A stretch of DNA of 64,000 nt from Archangium violaceum Cb vi76. GTDB lineage: Bacteria; Myxococcota; Myxococcia; Myxococcales; Myxococcaceae. Within the stretch, counting starts at the first letter, position 1. Each line of letters opens with the position of its first letter. Of the stretch, positions 51,218-58,893 are shown piece after piece. The DNA lies in assembly GCF_000733295.1 (NCBI RefSeq), contig NZ_JPMI01000048.1, forward strand, positions 1 to 64,000. The letters are read 5' to 3'. Under the pieces are notes generated by a model, which was not told the DNA's origin, made no database searches, and saw only the letters and a list, made by a program, of their open reading frames with translations. A program made the translations under genes and the position numbers.

Positions 51218-52474
51218 CTACTTGACGGCACCGGCGATGGCGAAGATGGGCAGGTACATCGAGATGAGGAAGCCACCGACCACGCCGCCGAGGAACACCA
51301 TCATCAGCGGTTCGATCATCGCCGTGAGACCGGCGACGGCCGTGTCCACCTCGTCGTCGTAGAAGTCGGCGATCTTGTTGAGCATGGTGTCCATGGCGCC
51401 CGTGGCCTCACCCACGCCGATCATCTGCACCACCATGGGCGGGAACACCTTCGTCTCCAGCAGCGGACCGGCGATGTTCTTGCCCTCGGCGATCTTCCCA
51501 CGCACGAAGTAGATGGCCTCTTCCACGGAGCGGTTACCGGCCGTCTTCGCCGTCACGTCCAGCGCGTCCAGGATGGGCACGCCCGAGGAGATCATCGTGC
51601 CGAGCGTACGGGTGAAGCGCGCCACCGCCACCTTGCGGATGACGGGCCCGAAGATGGGCGCCATCAGGAACACCTTGTCCATGAAGCGCCGTCCCTGCGG
51701 ATGCCGGTACGTGTACGTGATGGCGATCGCGATGGCGGCAATGCCGCCGAAGGCGTGGAGCACGTACTTCTGCGCCCACTCGGACAGGTCCACGACGAAC
51801 TGGGTGGGCGCCGGCAGCGCCTGGCCGAAGTCGGAGAACATCTTCGCGAACGTCGGCGTCACCTTGAGGAGCAGCAGCGCCGTCACGCCGAAGGCCACGA
51901 GGAGCACGATGGCCGGGTAGGTCATCGCGCCCTTGACCTTGCGCTTGAGCTTCTCGTTCTTCTCACGGTAGGCCGCGAGACGGTTGAGGATGTTGTCGAG
52001 AATACCGCCGACCTCACCGGCCGCGCACAGCTGGACGAAGAGCTCGTCGAAGACCTTGGGGTGGTCCGCCAGCGCGTCGGCGAAGGTGGAACCCTGCTCC
52101 ACCTTGTTCTTGATGGCGAACACGACCTTGCGGAAGGCCGGGTTGTCCATCTGGCTGCCGAGGATGTCGAGGCACTGCACCAGCGGAAGGCCGGCGTCGA
52201 TCATCGTGGCGAACTGACGGGTGAAGACGAGGATGTCCTTGCCCGTGACGCCCGAACCGATGGTCAGGTTCAGGTCGGAGTCGAGGAGACCCTTGCGGCG
52301 GACCTTGACGGGATTGAGACCGAGCGACTTGAGACGGGCATTGACGGCCTCGATATCCGAGGCCTCCATCTCTCCCTTCTTGGTCTCGCCAGACTTGGTC
52401 TTGGCCTCCCAGAGGAACTGGGCTGTGTTCTTGGACTTTGGGGATGCAGACTTCTGGGTTGCCGTTGCCGCCAT
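51218..52474 (-). CDS. pilC: Type IV pilus inner-membrane platform protein PilC
   Basis: A 418-residue member of the GspF/PilC family, the platform on which PilB and PilT act. The N-terminal cytoplasmic domain reads FLWEAKTKSGETKKGEMEASD and VTGKDILVFTRQFATMIDAGLPLVQCLDIL, the family signature. Two similar cytoplasmic halves (residues about 60-160 and 260-370) are separated by membrane helices near 165-195 and 215-240, with a third at the C terminus (GGVVGGFLISMYLPIFAI). Other matches are GGILDNILNRLAAYREK, FTRTLGTMISSGVPILDALDVTAKTAGN and FPPMVVQMIGVGEATGAMDTMLNKIADFYDDEVDTAV. Size and order fit PilC exactly. It lies 50 bases after pilT and 13 before pilS. Confidence 0.97.
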   Translation of the reverse strand: MAATATQKSASPKSKNTAQFLWEAKTKSGETKKGEMEASDIEAVNARLKSLGLNPVKVRRKGLLDSDLNLTIGSGVTGKDILVFTRQFATMIDAGLPLVQCLDILGSQMDNPAFRKVVFAIKNKVEQGSTFADALADHPKVFDELFVQLCAAGEVGGILDNILNRLAAYREKNEKLKRKVKGAMTYPAIVLLVAFGVTALLLLKVTPTFAKMFSDFGQALPAPTQFVVDLSEWAQKYVLHAFGGIAAIAIAITYTYRHPQGRRFMDKVFLMAPIFGPVIRKVAVARFTRTLGTMISSGVPILDALDVTAKTAGNRSVEEAIYFVRGKIAEGKNIAGPLLETKVFPPMVVQMIGVGEATGAMDTMLNKIADFYDDEVDTAVAGLTAMIEPLMMVFLGGVVGGFLISMYLPIFAIAGAVK

Positions 52475-52524
52475 ACAGCCCTCCGAGGGGATGCGAGTCT
52501 ATCCCCTGCGTCGAATTTCGCGAA

Positions 52525-53634
52525 TTAGCGTCCGCCCGGCCCGGCCGGCCGCTGACCAGGCATGCCGCCCGCGCCCGCTCCCGCCAGGATGTTGCGCAGC
52601 TCGTCCGGGTCGCTCGAGCGCCCGAAAGCCTCTTCCTGAGAAATGATCCGCCGCGCCAGCAACTGCGCCAGGGCCTGGTTGAAGGTCTGCATGCCGAACT
52701 TGGCCTGGCCCACCTGCATGGCCGAGTAGACCTGGTGCACCTTGTCCTCGCGGATGAGGTTGCGGATCGCGGGGTTGGGCACCATCACCTCCAGCGCCAG
52801 CACGCGGCCCGGAGAGCCCTGCTTGGCGATGAGCGACTGGCTCATCACGCCTTCCAGCACGAAGGACAGCTGCGCGCGCACCTGCGGCTGCTGGTACGGG
52901 GGGAACACGTCCAGCACGCGGTTGATGGTCTGCACCGCGCTGTTGGTGTGCAGCGTGGCGTAGCAGGTGTGACCCGTCTCGGCGATCACGAGCGCCGCTT
53001 CGATCGTCTCCAGGTCACGCAGCTCGCCCACCAGCACCACGTCCGGATCCTGCCGGAGGATGTACTTGAGCGCCGTCTTGAAGTTGCGCGTGTCCGCGCC
53101 CACCTCGCGCTGGTTCACCAGGCAGTTCTTGTGCGGGTGCAGGTACTCGATGGGGTCCTCGATCGTCATGATGTGCTCGTGACGATCGGTGTTGATCTTG
53201 TCCACCATGGACGCGAGCGTCGTGGACTTGCCCGAGCCCGTGGGACCCGTCACCAGGATGAGGCCGCGCGGCCTCTTCACCAGCTCGGCCACCACGGGGG
53301 GCAGGCCGAGCTCCTGGAAGGTGAGGATCTTGAAGGGAATGGTGCGGAAGGCACCGGCCACCGCGCCGCGCTGCATGTAGATGTTGGCGCGGAAGCGGGA
53401 GAGTCCCTTCACACCGAAGGACAGGTCGAGCTCGTTCTCCTCCTCGAACTTGTGCTTCTGCGCGTCCGTGAGGATGGAGTAGCAGAGCTGCTTGGTCTCC
53501 ACCGGGGTGAGCTGGGCCGTCTTGAGCGGCACCAGCTCGCCGTCCACGCGGAGCTGGGGCGGGGAGCCGGTGGTGATGTGGAGGTCGGAGGCGCCCTTCT
53601 CGACCATCGCCTTGAGCAGCTGGTGCAGATTCAC
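52525..53634 (-). CDS. pilT: Type IV pilus retraction ATPase PilT
   Basis: A 369-residue hexameric ATPase powering pilus retraction, the force behind social motility. GTG 53634 (GAAGGA nine bases upstream) gives (M)NLHQLLKAMVEKGASDLHIT, the classic PilT N terminus. The Walker A motif GPTGSGKST is at 130-138, the Asp box is in IMTIEDPIEYLH, the His box GHTCYATLHTNSA and the Walker B-like region VVLVGELRDLETIEAAL are present. The C-terminal AIRNLIRE motif (in NPAIRNLIREDK) required for retraction is intact, so it is a true PilT and not PilU. The frame to 54024 upstream is an extension through pilB and is rejected. It follows pilB by 47 bases. Confidence 0.98.
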   Translation of the reverse strand: MNLHQLLKAMVEKGASDLHITTGSPPQLRVDGELVPLKTAQLTPVETKQLCYSILTDAQKHKFEEENELDLSFGVKGLSRFRANIYMQRGAVAGAFRTIPFKILTFQELGLPPVVAELVKRPRGLILVTGPTGSGKSTTLASMVDKINTDRHEHIMTIEDPIEYLHPHKNCLVNQREVGADTRNFKTALKYILRQDPDVVLVGELRDLETIEAALVIAETGHTCYATLHTNSAVQTINRVLDVFPPYQQPQVRAQLSFVLEGVMSQSLIAKQGSPGRVLALEVMVPNPAIRNLIREDKVHQVYSAMQVGQAKFGMQTFNQALAQLLARRIISQEEAFGRSSDPDELRNILAGAGAGGMPGQRPAGPGGR

Positions 53635-53681
53635 GAAAAACCGTCCTTCGGGTATGGGGTGTGGCGGGTGGTGCGAGAGGG

Positions 53682-55388
53682 TCAGAAGGTATCGGGCGCC
53701 GTGTTGGCCACCACTTCTTCCAGCGTGGTGACGCCGTCCATCATCTTCGCCAGGGCCGACATGCGCAGCGAGCTCATGCCCAGACGGATGGCCTCCTGCT
53801 TGAGCTCGGCGGCGGAGGCGCCGTTGATGACCAGCTCCTTGAGGCCATCCCAGAAGGGCATGACCTCGTAGATGGCCACGCGGCCGCGGTAGCCACGGTC
53901 GTTGCAGTCGCGGCAGCCGACCTTCTCGTAGAGCGTGAAGGTGCCGAGCTTCTCCGCGGGCACACCGGCGTTGAGCAGGGCCTGCTCGTCCACGTTCTCC
54001 GCCGGCCGCTTGCAGGCGGCGCACAGGCGGCGCGCCAGACGCTGGGCGAGAATCAGGTTGAGCGAGGCCGTCACGAGGAAGGGCTCGATGCCCATGTTGA
54101 GCAGACGGCTCACCGTGCCCGGCGCGTCGTTGGTGTGCAGCGTGGAGAGCACCAGGTGGCCCGTGAGCGCCGCCTTGACGCCGATTTCACCCGTCTCGAA
54201 GTCGCGGATCTCACCGATCATGATGATGTCGGGGTCCTGACGGAGGAAGGAGCGCAGCGCCGCGGCGAAGTTCAGGCCGATGTCTTCATGCATCTGCACC
54301 TGGTTGATGCCGGCGAAGTTGAACTCGACCGGGTCCTCGGCGGTGGCGACGTTGGTGTCGATCTGGTTCAGCATCGAGAGCGCCGAGTAGAGCGTCGTCG
54401 TCTTGCCGGAACCCGTGGGACCCGTCACCAGCACCATGCCGTAGGGGCGCTCGATGGCCTCCTTGAACCAGGCCAGCGGCTGCGGATCGAAGCCCAGCTT
54501 CGTCATGTCCAGCTGGAGGTTGGACTTGTCCAGGAGGCGGAGCACCACCTTCTCGCCGAAGAGCGTGGGGCACACGCTGACGCGGAAGTCCATCTCCTTG
54601 CCACCGCCGAGCTTGATCTTGATACGGCCGTCCTGCGGCAGGCGGCGCTCGGAGATGTCGAGGTTCGCCATGATCTTCAGACGGCTGGTGATGGCGTTGC
54701 GCAGCTTCATCGGCGGGCGCATCACCTCGTAGAGGGAGCCGTCGATGCGGAAGCGGACCCGGAAGTCCTTCTCGTAGGGCTCCACGTGGATGTCCGAGGC
54801 GCCCTTCTTGATGGAGTCCTGGAGGATGAGGTTCACCAGCTTGACGACGGGGGCGTCGTCCGCGGCGCGGGCCATCTGCTCGACGTTGCCATCCTCCTCC
54901 TCCTCCTTGGCCACCTCGATGTCGTCGGCCATCTCCTCGACGAGGGCGTTCATGTCCGGGCCCTTCTCGGCGTAGTAGCGCTCGATGGCCTCGCGGATGG
55001 AGATTTCGGAGGCGACCACCGGCTCCACGTTGTAGCCGGTGAGGAACTTCAGATCGTCCACCGCGTAGATGTTGGACGGATCACACATGGCCACGATGAG
55101 CGAGGGGCCCGCGCGGTTGACGGGAATCACCAGGTGCTTCTCCGCCACTTCCTTCGGCACGAGCTTGATGATCTCCGCGTCGATGTCGAAGTCCTTCAGG
55201 TTGATGGCCGGGACGCCGTACTGCTTGGAGAGGAAGTCGGTGAGCTTGGACTCCTCGATGGCTCCCGTCTTGATGAGGGCGGTGCCGATGCGCGTGCCGT
55301 TCTTCTGCTGCTCCTCCTGGGCCTTGCGCAGCTGCTGGACGGAAATGAGGTTCTCACGAACCAGCAGTTCACCAAGTCGACCGGACAT
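53682..55388 (-). CDS. pilB: Type IV pilus extension ATPase PilB
   Basis: A 568-residue assembly ATPase that polymerises PilA. The N-terminal MshEN/GspE_N domain is LGELLVRENLISVQQLRKAQEEQ ... LIKTGAIEESKLTDFLSKQYGVPAI, known in relatives to bind c-di-GMP. The catalytic core has HVEPYEKDFRVRFRIDGSL, Walker A GPTGSGKTT (323-331), the Asp box VATAEDPVEFNF, Walker B IIMIGEIRDFETGEIG and the His box GHLVLSTLHTNDA. The zinc-binding tetracysteine (CAACKRP and GCRDCNDRGYRGRV) is complete. A receiver-GGDEF diguanylate cyclase lies nearby (57330). The gene has a good sigma-70 promoter (55491-55520) and begins the run pilB-T-C-S-R. Confidence 0.98.
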   Translation of the reverse strand: MSGRLGELLVRENLISVQQLRKAQEEQQKNGTRIGTALIKTGAIEESKLTDFLSKQYGVPAINLKDFDIDAEIIKLVPKEVAEKHLVIPVNRAGPSLIVAMCDPSNIYAVDDLKFLTGYNVEPVVASEISIREAIERYYAEKGPDMNALVEEMADDIEVAKEEEEDGNVEQMARAADDAPVVKLVNLILQDSIKKGASDIHVEPYEKDFRVRFRIDGSLYEVMRPPMKLRNAITSRLKIMANLDISERRLPQDGRIKIKLGGGKEMDFRVSVCPTLFGEKVVLRLLDKSNLQLDMTKLGFDPQPLAWFKEAIERPYGMVLVTGPTGSGKTTTLYSALSMLNQIDTNVATAEDPVEFNFAGINQVQMHEDIGLNFAAALRSFLRQDPDIIMIGEIRDFETGEIGVKAALTGHLVLSTLHTNDAPGTVSRLLNMGIEPFLVTASLNLILAQRLARRLCAACKRPAENVDEQALLNAGVPAEKLGTFTLYEKVGCRDCNDRGYRGRVAIYEVMPFWDGLKELVINGASAAELKQEAIRLGMSSLRMSALAKMMDGVTTLEEVVANTAPDTF

Positions 55389-55490
55389 TCAGATGGCCTC
55401 GAACGTTGAAATGGCTTGATGGCTCCCCTCGCGTGTCAGCGCGAGAGGGCACCCAGGTGCGCGCGGATACGAGCGCACCGATGTTTCAGG

Positions 55491-55520
55491 ATTAAAGAAA
55501 GGGACGCGCGGACCTGTCAA
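55491..55520 (-). promoter_or_regulatory. Sigma-70-type promoter upstream of pilB
   Basis: On the minus strand a perfect -35 element TTGACA (55520-55515) is 18 bases from TTTAAT (55496-55491), which matches the -10 consensus in five of six bases. It points to pilB, with a start near 55484 and a leader of about 95 bases. The AT-rich stretch is conspicuous in this GC-rich genome. Confidence 0.7.
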
Positions 55521-55575
55521 GGCGGCGTCTCAGGCCCGCTCTCCTGGCAAACCGTTGAATCTACTCGGGAAAAGT

Positions 55576-56517
55576 TCAGCCGGACGCCCGGGCGATGACC
55601 GCCCGAGCAGCCTCGACGTCCCTCTTGATCTGCCCCACGAGCTCCGCCACCGAGCCAAAACGGCGCTCGGCGCGCAGCCGATCCAGGAACTGCACCCGCA
55701 GTTCCCGCCCGTAGAGATCACCACTGAAGTCCAGCAGGTGCGCCTCGATGGTGACCTCGTTGACGCCAAAGGTGGGTTTGACGCCGATATTGGCCACCCC
55801 GGGGAGCCAGGTGGTGGCGTCCGGAGGGGACCCGGACGCGCCGAGGAAGCGGACGCGGATGGCGTAGACGCCAGCGGCGGGCCGCAGCTCGTTCTGGGTG
55901 TCCACGTTGGCGGTGGGGAAGCCGATGCCCCTGCCCCGCCCATGGCCGGTGACGACGGTGCCGTCCAGGTCGAAGGGCCGCCCCAACAGGCGCTGCGCCG
56001 CGCTGACCCGGCCCTCGAGGATGTACTCGCGCACCTTGGAGGACGAGGCCACCACCCCATCCACGGTGACGGGAGGCACCACGTGCACCTGGGCGCCCCG
56101 GGCGGCGGCGGCCTCGCGCAGGGTGTCCGCGGTGCCGGCACGGGCGGCACCATAGGTGAAGTCGTAGCCCACCACGATGTGGCGCGCGCCCAGCACGTCC
56201 AGCAACGAGGCCTCGAAGTCGGCCGGCGAGTGGCGGGCGTACTCGCGCGTGAAGGGCTGCACCACGGCCGCGTCCAGCCCACAGTCCTCGAAGAGCTCCA
56301 GCTTGCGCGGCAGCAGGGAGATGAGCTTGGGGGCCAGCTCCGGCTGCAGCACCTTGCCCGGGTGGGGCTGGAAGGTGAGGGCGGCGGTGGGCGTCCCCTG
56401 GCGCCGGGCCTCGGCGAAGAGGGCCTGGTGGCCCAGGTGCACCCCATCGAAGTTGCCCAGCGCGAGCGAACAGCCGGCCAGCTCCCGCGCCTCCGTCACA
56501 CCGTGGAAGACCTTCAT
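55576..56517 (-). CDS. ribF: Bifunctional riboflavin kinase/FAD synthetase
   Basis: A 313-residue cytoplasmic enzyme making FMN and then FAD. The start at ATG 56517 gives MKVFHGVTEARELAGCSLALGNFDGVHLGHQALF, with the FAD synthetase nucleotidyl motif GNFDGVHLGHQ. Then VVGYDFTYGAARAGTADTLRE (the G-x-D-F-x-F/Y-G-x-x-R/A motif, Phe/Tyr variant) and the kinase half: GRPFDLDGTVVTGHGRGRGIGFPTANVD with GFPTAN (the flavokinase signature) and EAHLLDFSGDLYGRELRVQFLDRLR. The longer frame starting at TTG 56538 adds seven residues with no match. It diverges from trmB. Flavin supply would serve the old yellow enzyme and many others; no riboswitch was found upstream. Confidence 0.97.
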   Translation of the reverse strand: MKVFHGVTEARELAGCSLALGNFDGVHLGHQALFAEARRQGTPTAALTFQPHPGKVLQPELAPKLISLLPRKLELFEDCGLDAAVVQPFTREYARHSPADFEASLLDVLGARHIVVGYDFTYGAARAGTADTLREAAAARGAQVHVVPPVTVDGVVASSSKVREYILEGRVSAAQRLLGRPFDLDGTVVTGHGRGRGIGFPTANVDTQNELRPAAGVYAIRVRFLGASGSPPDATTWLPGVANIGVKPTFGVNEVTIEAHLLDFSGDLYGRELRVQFLDRLRAERRFGSVAELVGQIKRDVEAARAVIARASG

Positions 56518-56608
56518 GGAGCGCCGGTATACCGCCAAAACCGTCGCTTTGCCCTGGCCAGACCGCCCCGGCCCATGCGAAGAGGCCCCACAGCGTCACG
56601 CATCCGTC

Positions 56609-57229
56609 ATGGCCCGCCCCCGCCTCCTCCCCGATCCCGTCGGCCTGCATCTGGCCCAGCTCGAAACCCCTCCCGATTGGGACGCGGAGTTCGGCTTCTC
56701 CGGACCCCTCGAGCTGGAGATCGGCTCCGGCGCCGGTGGCCACGCGCTGGAGTACTGCCGGCGCAACCCCCAGGTGCGCTTCGTCGCCTTCGAGTGGCGC
56801 AAGAAGTACGCGCGGGACACCCTGGACCGCGGCAGCAAGATGGGCCTGCGCAACCTGCGGGTGCTCGAGGCGGACGCGCGCTTCGTGGTGCCGCGCATCT
56901 TCGCGTCCCAGTCGCTCGACGCCATCCACCTGCAGTTCCCCGACCCGTGGTGGAAGCGCGCCCACTTCAAGCGCGCCGTCATCCAGCCCGAGTTCGCGAA
57001 GCTGCTCCTGGACAAGCTCAAGCCCGGCGGCCTCTTCGACATGCGCACGGACGTTCAGGACCGGGGGGTGTCCATGCTGACCATCCTGGAGGACGCCGGC
57101 TTCGCCAACCCCCTGGGAAAGGGTATCTTCCACCCTTATGACCCCGAGGAGGTGCCCTCCACGCGGGAGCGGCGCTACCTGGCCAGCGGGGAGCCCGTCT
57201 ACCGCGCCCGCCTGCGCAAGCCGGCCTGA
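56609..57229 (+). CDS. trmB: tRNA (guanine-N7)-methyltransferase
   Basis: A 206-residue SAM-dependent enzyme that methylates G46 in the variable loop of tRNA. ATG 56609 gives MARPRLLPDPVGLHLAQLE; the frame upstream overlaps ribF on the other strand. Motifs: the SAM loop LELEIGSGAGGHALEYC, FVAFEWRKKYARDTLDRG, the catalytic region IHLQFPDPWWKRAHFKRAVIQPEF (F-P-D-P-W-x-K is diagnostic of TrmB) and GGLFDMRTDVQDRG (T-D). The C-terminal PSTRERRYLASGEPVYRARL includes the conserved T-x-x-E-x-R. Length matches the short bacterial form. The cyclase gene follows 100 bases later and could share the transcript. Confidence 0.95.
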   Translation: MARPRLLPDPVGLHLAQLETPPDWDAEFGFSGPLELEIGSGAGGHALEYCRRNPQVRFVAFEWRKKYARDTLDRGSKMGLRNLRVLEADARFVVPRIFASQSLDAIHLQFPDPWWKRAHFKRAVIQPEFAKLLLDKLKPGGLFDMRTDVQDRGVSMLTILEDAGFANPLGKGIFHPYDPEEVPSTRERRYLASGEPVYRARLRKPA

Positions 57230-57329
57230 GGAGCACCCGGGCCGGCGGGTGACTTGGCAGTCACCGGGCTTCCGGGGAAGAATCAGCCGGCCCCGGAAGT
57301 CGAGGGTGCAACGGGGTGCAGGCAGCGAC

Positions 57330-58385
57330 ATGGCCGACGGCTCTATCAAGAAGATGGGAGAGGTGACCCGCCGGACCCTGGCCACCCCAGCGCTCGCCGA
57401 CCGGACCATCCTGCTCGTCGACGATGACCCGGCCAACATCCAGCACGTGCGCGAGGGCCTGGCCTCCCAGGGCTACCGCTTCCGCGAGGCCCATGACGGC
57501 ACCGAGGCGCTGCGCTCGCTGCGCGAGGTGAGGCCGGACCTCATCATCATGGACGTGGAGATGCCCCGGCTGGGCGGCGTGGAGGTGTGCCGCATCATCA
57601 AGGCCAACGGGGGCGAGGGCGGCTTCGGCTTCATCCCCGTCATCCTGGTGACGGCCCGGCAGGCGGCGGGCAAGGTCGAGGGCCTGGAGCTGGGCGCGGA
57701 TGACTACCTGGTCAAGCCCTTCGACATGCTGGAGCTGTCCGCCCGCGTGAAGTCCATGCTGCGCCTCAAGGCCCTGCAGGACGCGGTGGTGGAGAAGAAC
57801 CGCGAGCTGGACAAGGCCAACAAGGAGCTGGCCCAGAAGCGCGAGGAGCTGCTGGCCCTCACCCGCGTGGACGCGCTCACCGGCCTCTACAACCGCCGCT
57901 ACTTCGAGGAGCGCCTCACCGAGGAGTTCGTCCGCTCCACCCGCTACCGCTCGCCCTTGTCGCTGGTGATGATGGACATCGACCACTTCAAGAAGCTCAA
58001 CGACACCTACGGACACCCCTTCGGGGACGAGGTGCTGCGCCAGGTGGCCCGGACCATCAAGGGCAAGCTGCGCGAGGTGGATTTCGTGGCGCGCTACGGC
58101 GGCGAGGAGATGATCGCCCTGCTGCCGGAGACGGGTCCCAAGGAGGCGCTCGGGGCGTGCGAGCGGGTGCGCGAGGCCATCGCCTCCCTCCAGTTGGAGC
58201 ACCGCGCCCCGGACGGGTCGCGCCAGCCGGTGCGGTGTACGGCCTCGCTGGGCGTGGCCAGCGTGCCCGCCAAGAGCCTGCCGGTGATGGAGGAGCTGCT
58301 GCGCGTGGCCGACACCTGCCTCTACGCGGCCAAGGCGGCGGGCCGCAATTGCGTCCGCCAGTATCAGGAAGAATCCCCGGGGTGA
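57330..58385 (+). CDS. Response regulator with GGDEF domain (diguanylate cyclase)
   Basis: A 351-residue cytoplasmic protein expected to make c-di-GMP when phosphorylated. ATG 57330 gives MADGSIKKMGEVTRRTLATPALADRTILLVDDDPANIQHV. The receiver domain (about 25-145) has acceptor Asp75 in LIIMDVEMPRLGG and the Lys of YLVKPFDMLE. A short coiled coil (about 150-180, VVEKNRELDKANKELAQKREEL) joins it to the GGDEF domain. The active site is RYGGEEM, an accepted variant of GGEEF, with LTGLYNRR and the metal Asp of MMDIDHFKKLND. The inhibitory I-site R-x-x-D is present five residues upstream (REVDFVARYGGEE), so product feedback is likely. PilB's MshEN domain is a plausible c-di-GMP target. Confidence 0.93.
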   Translation: MADGSIKKMGEVTRRTLATPALADRTILLVDDDPANIQHVREGLASQGYRFREAHDGTEALRSLREVRPDLIIMDVEMPRLGGVEVCRIIKANGGEGGFGFIPVILVTARQAAGKVEGLELGADDYLVKPFDMLELSARVKSMLRLKALQDAVVEKNRELDKANKELAQKREELLALTRVDALTGLYNRRYFEERLTEEFVRSTRYRSPLSLVMMDIDHFKKLNDTYGHPFGDEVLRQVARTIKGKLREVDFVARYGGEEMIALLPETGPKEALGACERVREAIASLQLEHRAPDGSRQPVRCTASLGVASVPAKSLPVMEELLRVADTCLYAAKAAGRNCVRQYQEESPG

Positions 58386-58430
58386 TTCTGCCTCTTGGCG
58401 AGCGGGGCCGTTTGGCCTAGATGGCAGGAC

Positions 58431-58847
58431 ATGCGCCTGCTGTCCGCCATGCCGTTCCTCCTGCTGGCCCTGCTGGCCCTCGGTGGTTGCAACCGACCCA
58501 GCTACACGACGCCCGACAAGGCCTACCAGTCCTTCCTCGAGGCCCTGCGGCGGGGAGATGAGAAGACGGCCTGGTCCTCCCTCTCCCAGCCCAGCCAGGA
58601 GGCACTCAAGGCCCGGGCCGAGGCCGCCGCCCAGGCTTCTGGAGGCGCGGTGAAGGCGGATCCGGTAGCCTTCTTCTTCGCGAATGTTCCTCCCCCCGCC
58701 GATGTTACGGAGGTCTCGTTACTTCGCGAGGAAGGGGATGTGGCGGAGGTGGGCGTGGTTTCCTCGAATGTTAAGAGCCAGGTCCGGATGGTACGTGAAC
58801 CGTCCGGATGGAAGATTGACCTCACGAAGTCCCTTCAGCAGCCGTGA
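58431..58847 (+). CDS. Small lipoprotein (DUF4878-like fold)
   Basis: A 138-residue lipoprotein. ATG 58431 (GGCAGGAC just upstream) gives MRLLSAMPFLLLALLALGGC, with a good lipobox and acylated Cys. The mature part begins with TPDKAYQSFLEALRRGDEKTAWSSLSQPSQEALKARAEA, a helix-turn-helix pattern found in NTF2-like/DUF4878 lipoproteins, followed by strands VTEVSLLREEGDVAEVGVVSSNVKSQVRMVREPSGWKIDLTKSL. The final W-K-I-D-L is the typical closing strand of such domains. No catalytic residue is implied; these proteins act in the periplasm or at the inner leaflet of the outer membrane with unknown partners. It is downstream of the cyclase gene by 45 bases and may be cotranscribed. Confidence 0.78.
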   Translation: MRLLSAMPFLLLALLALGGCNRPSYTTPDKAYQSFLEALRRGDEKTAWSSLSQPSQEALKARAEAAAQASGGAVKADPVAFFFANVPPPADVTEVSLLREEGDVAEVGVVSSNVKSQVRMVREPSGWKIDLTKSLQQP

Positions 58848-58893
58848 GAACAGGCCTCCCCCAGGCCGCTCGCGCTTCAGGTAGCCTAAGAAC

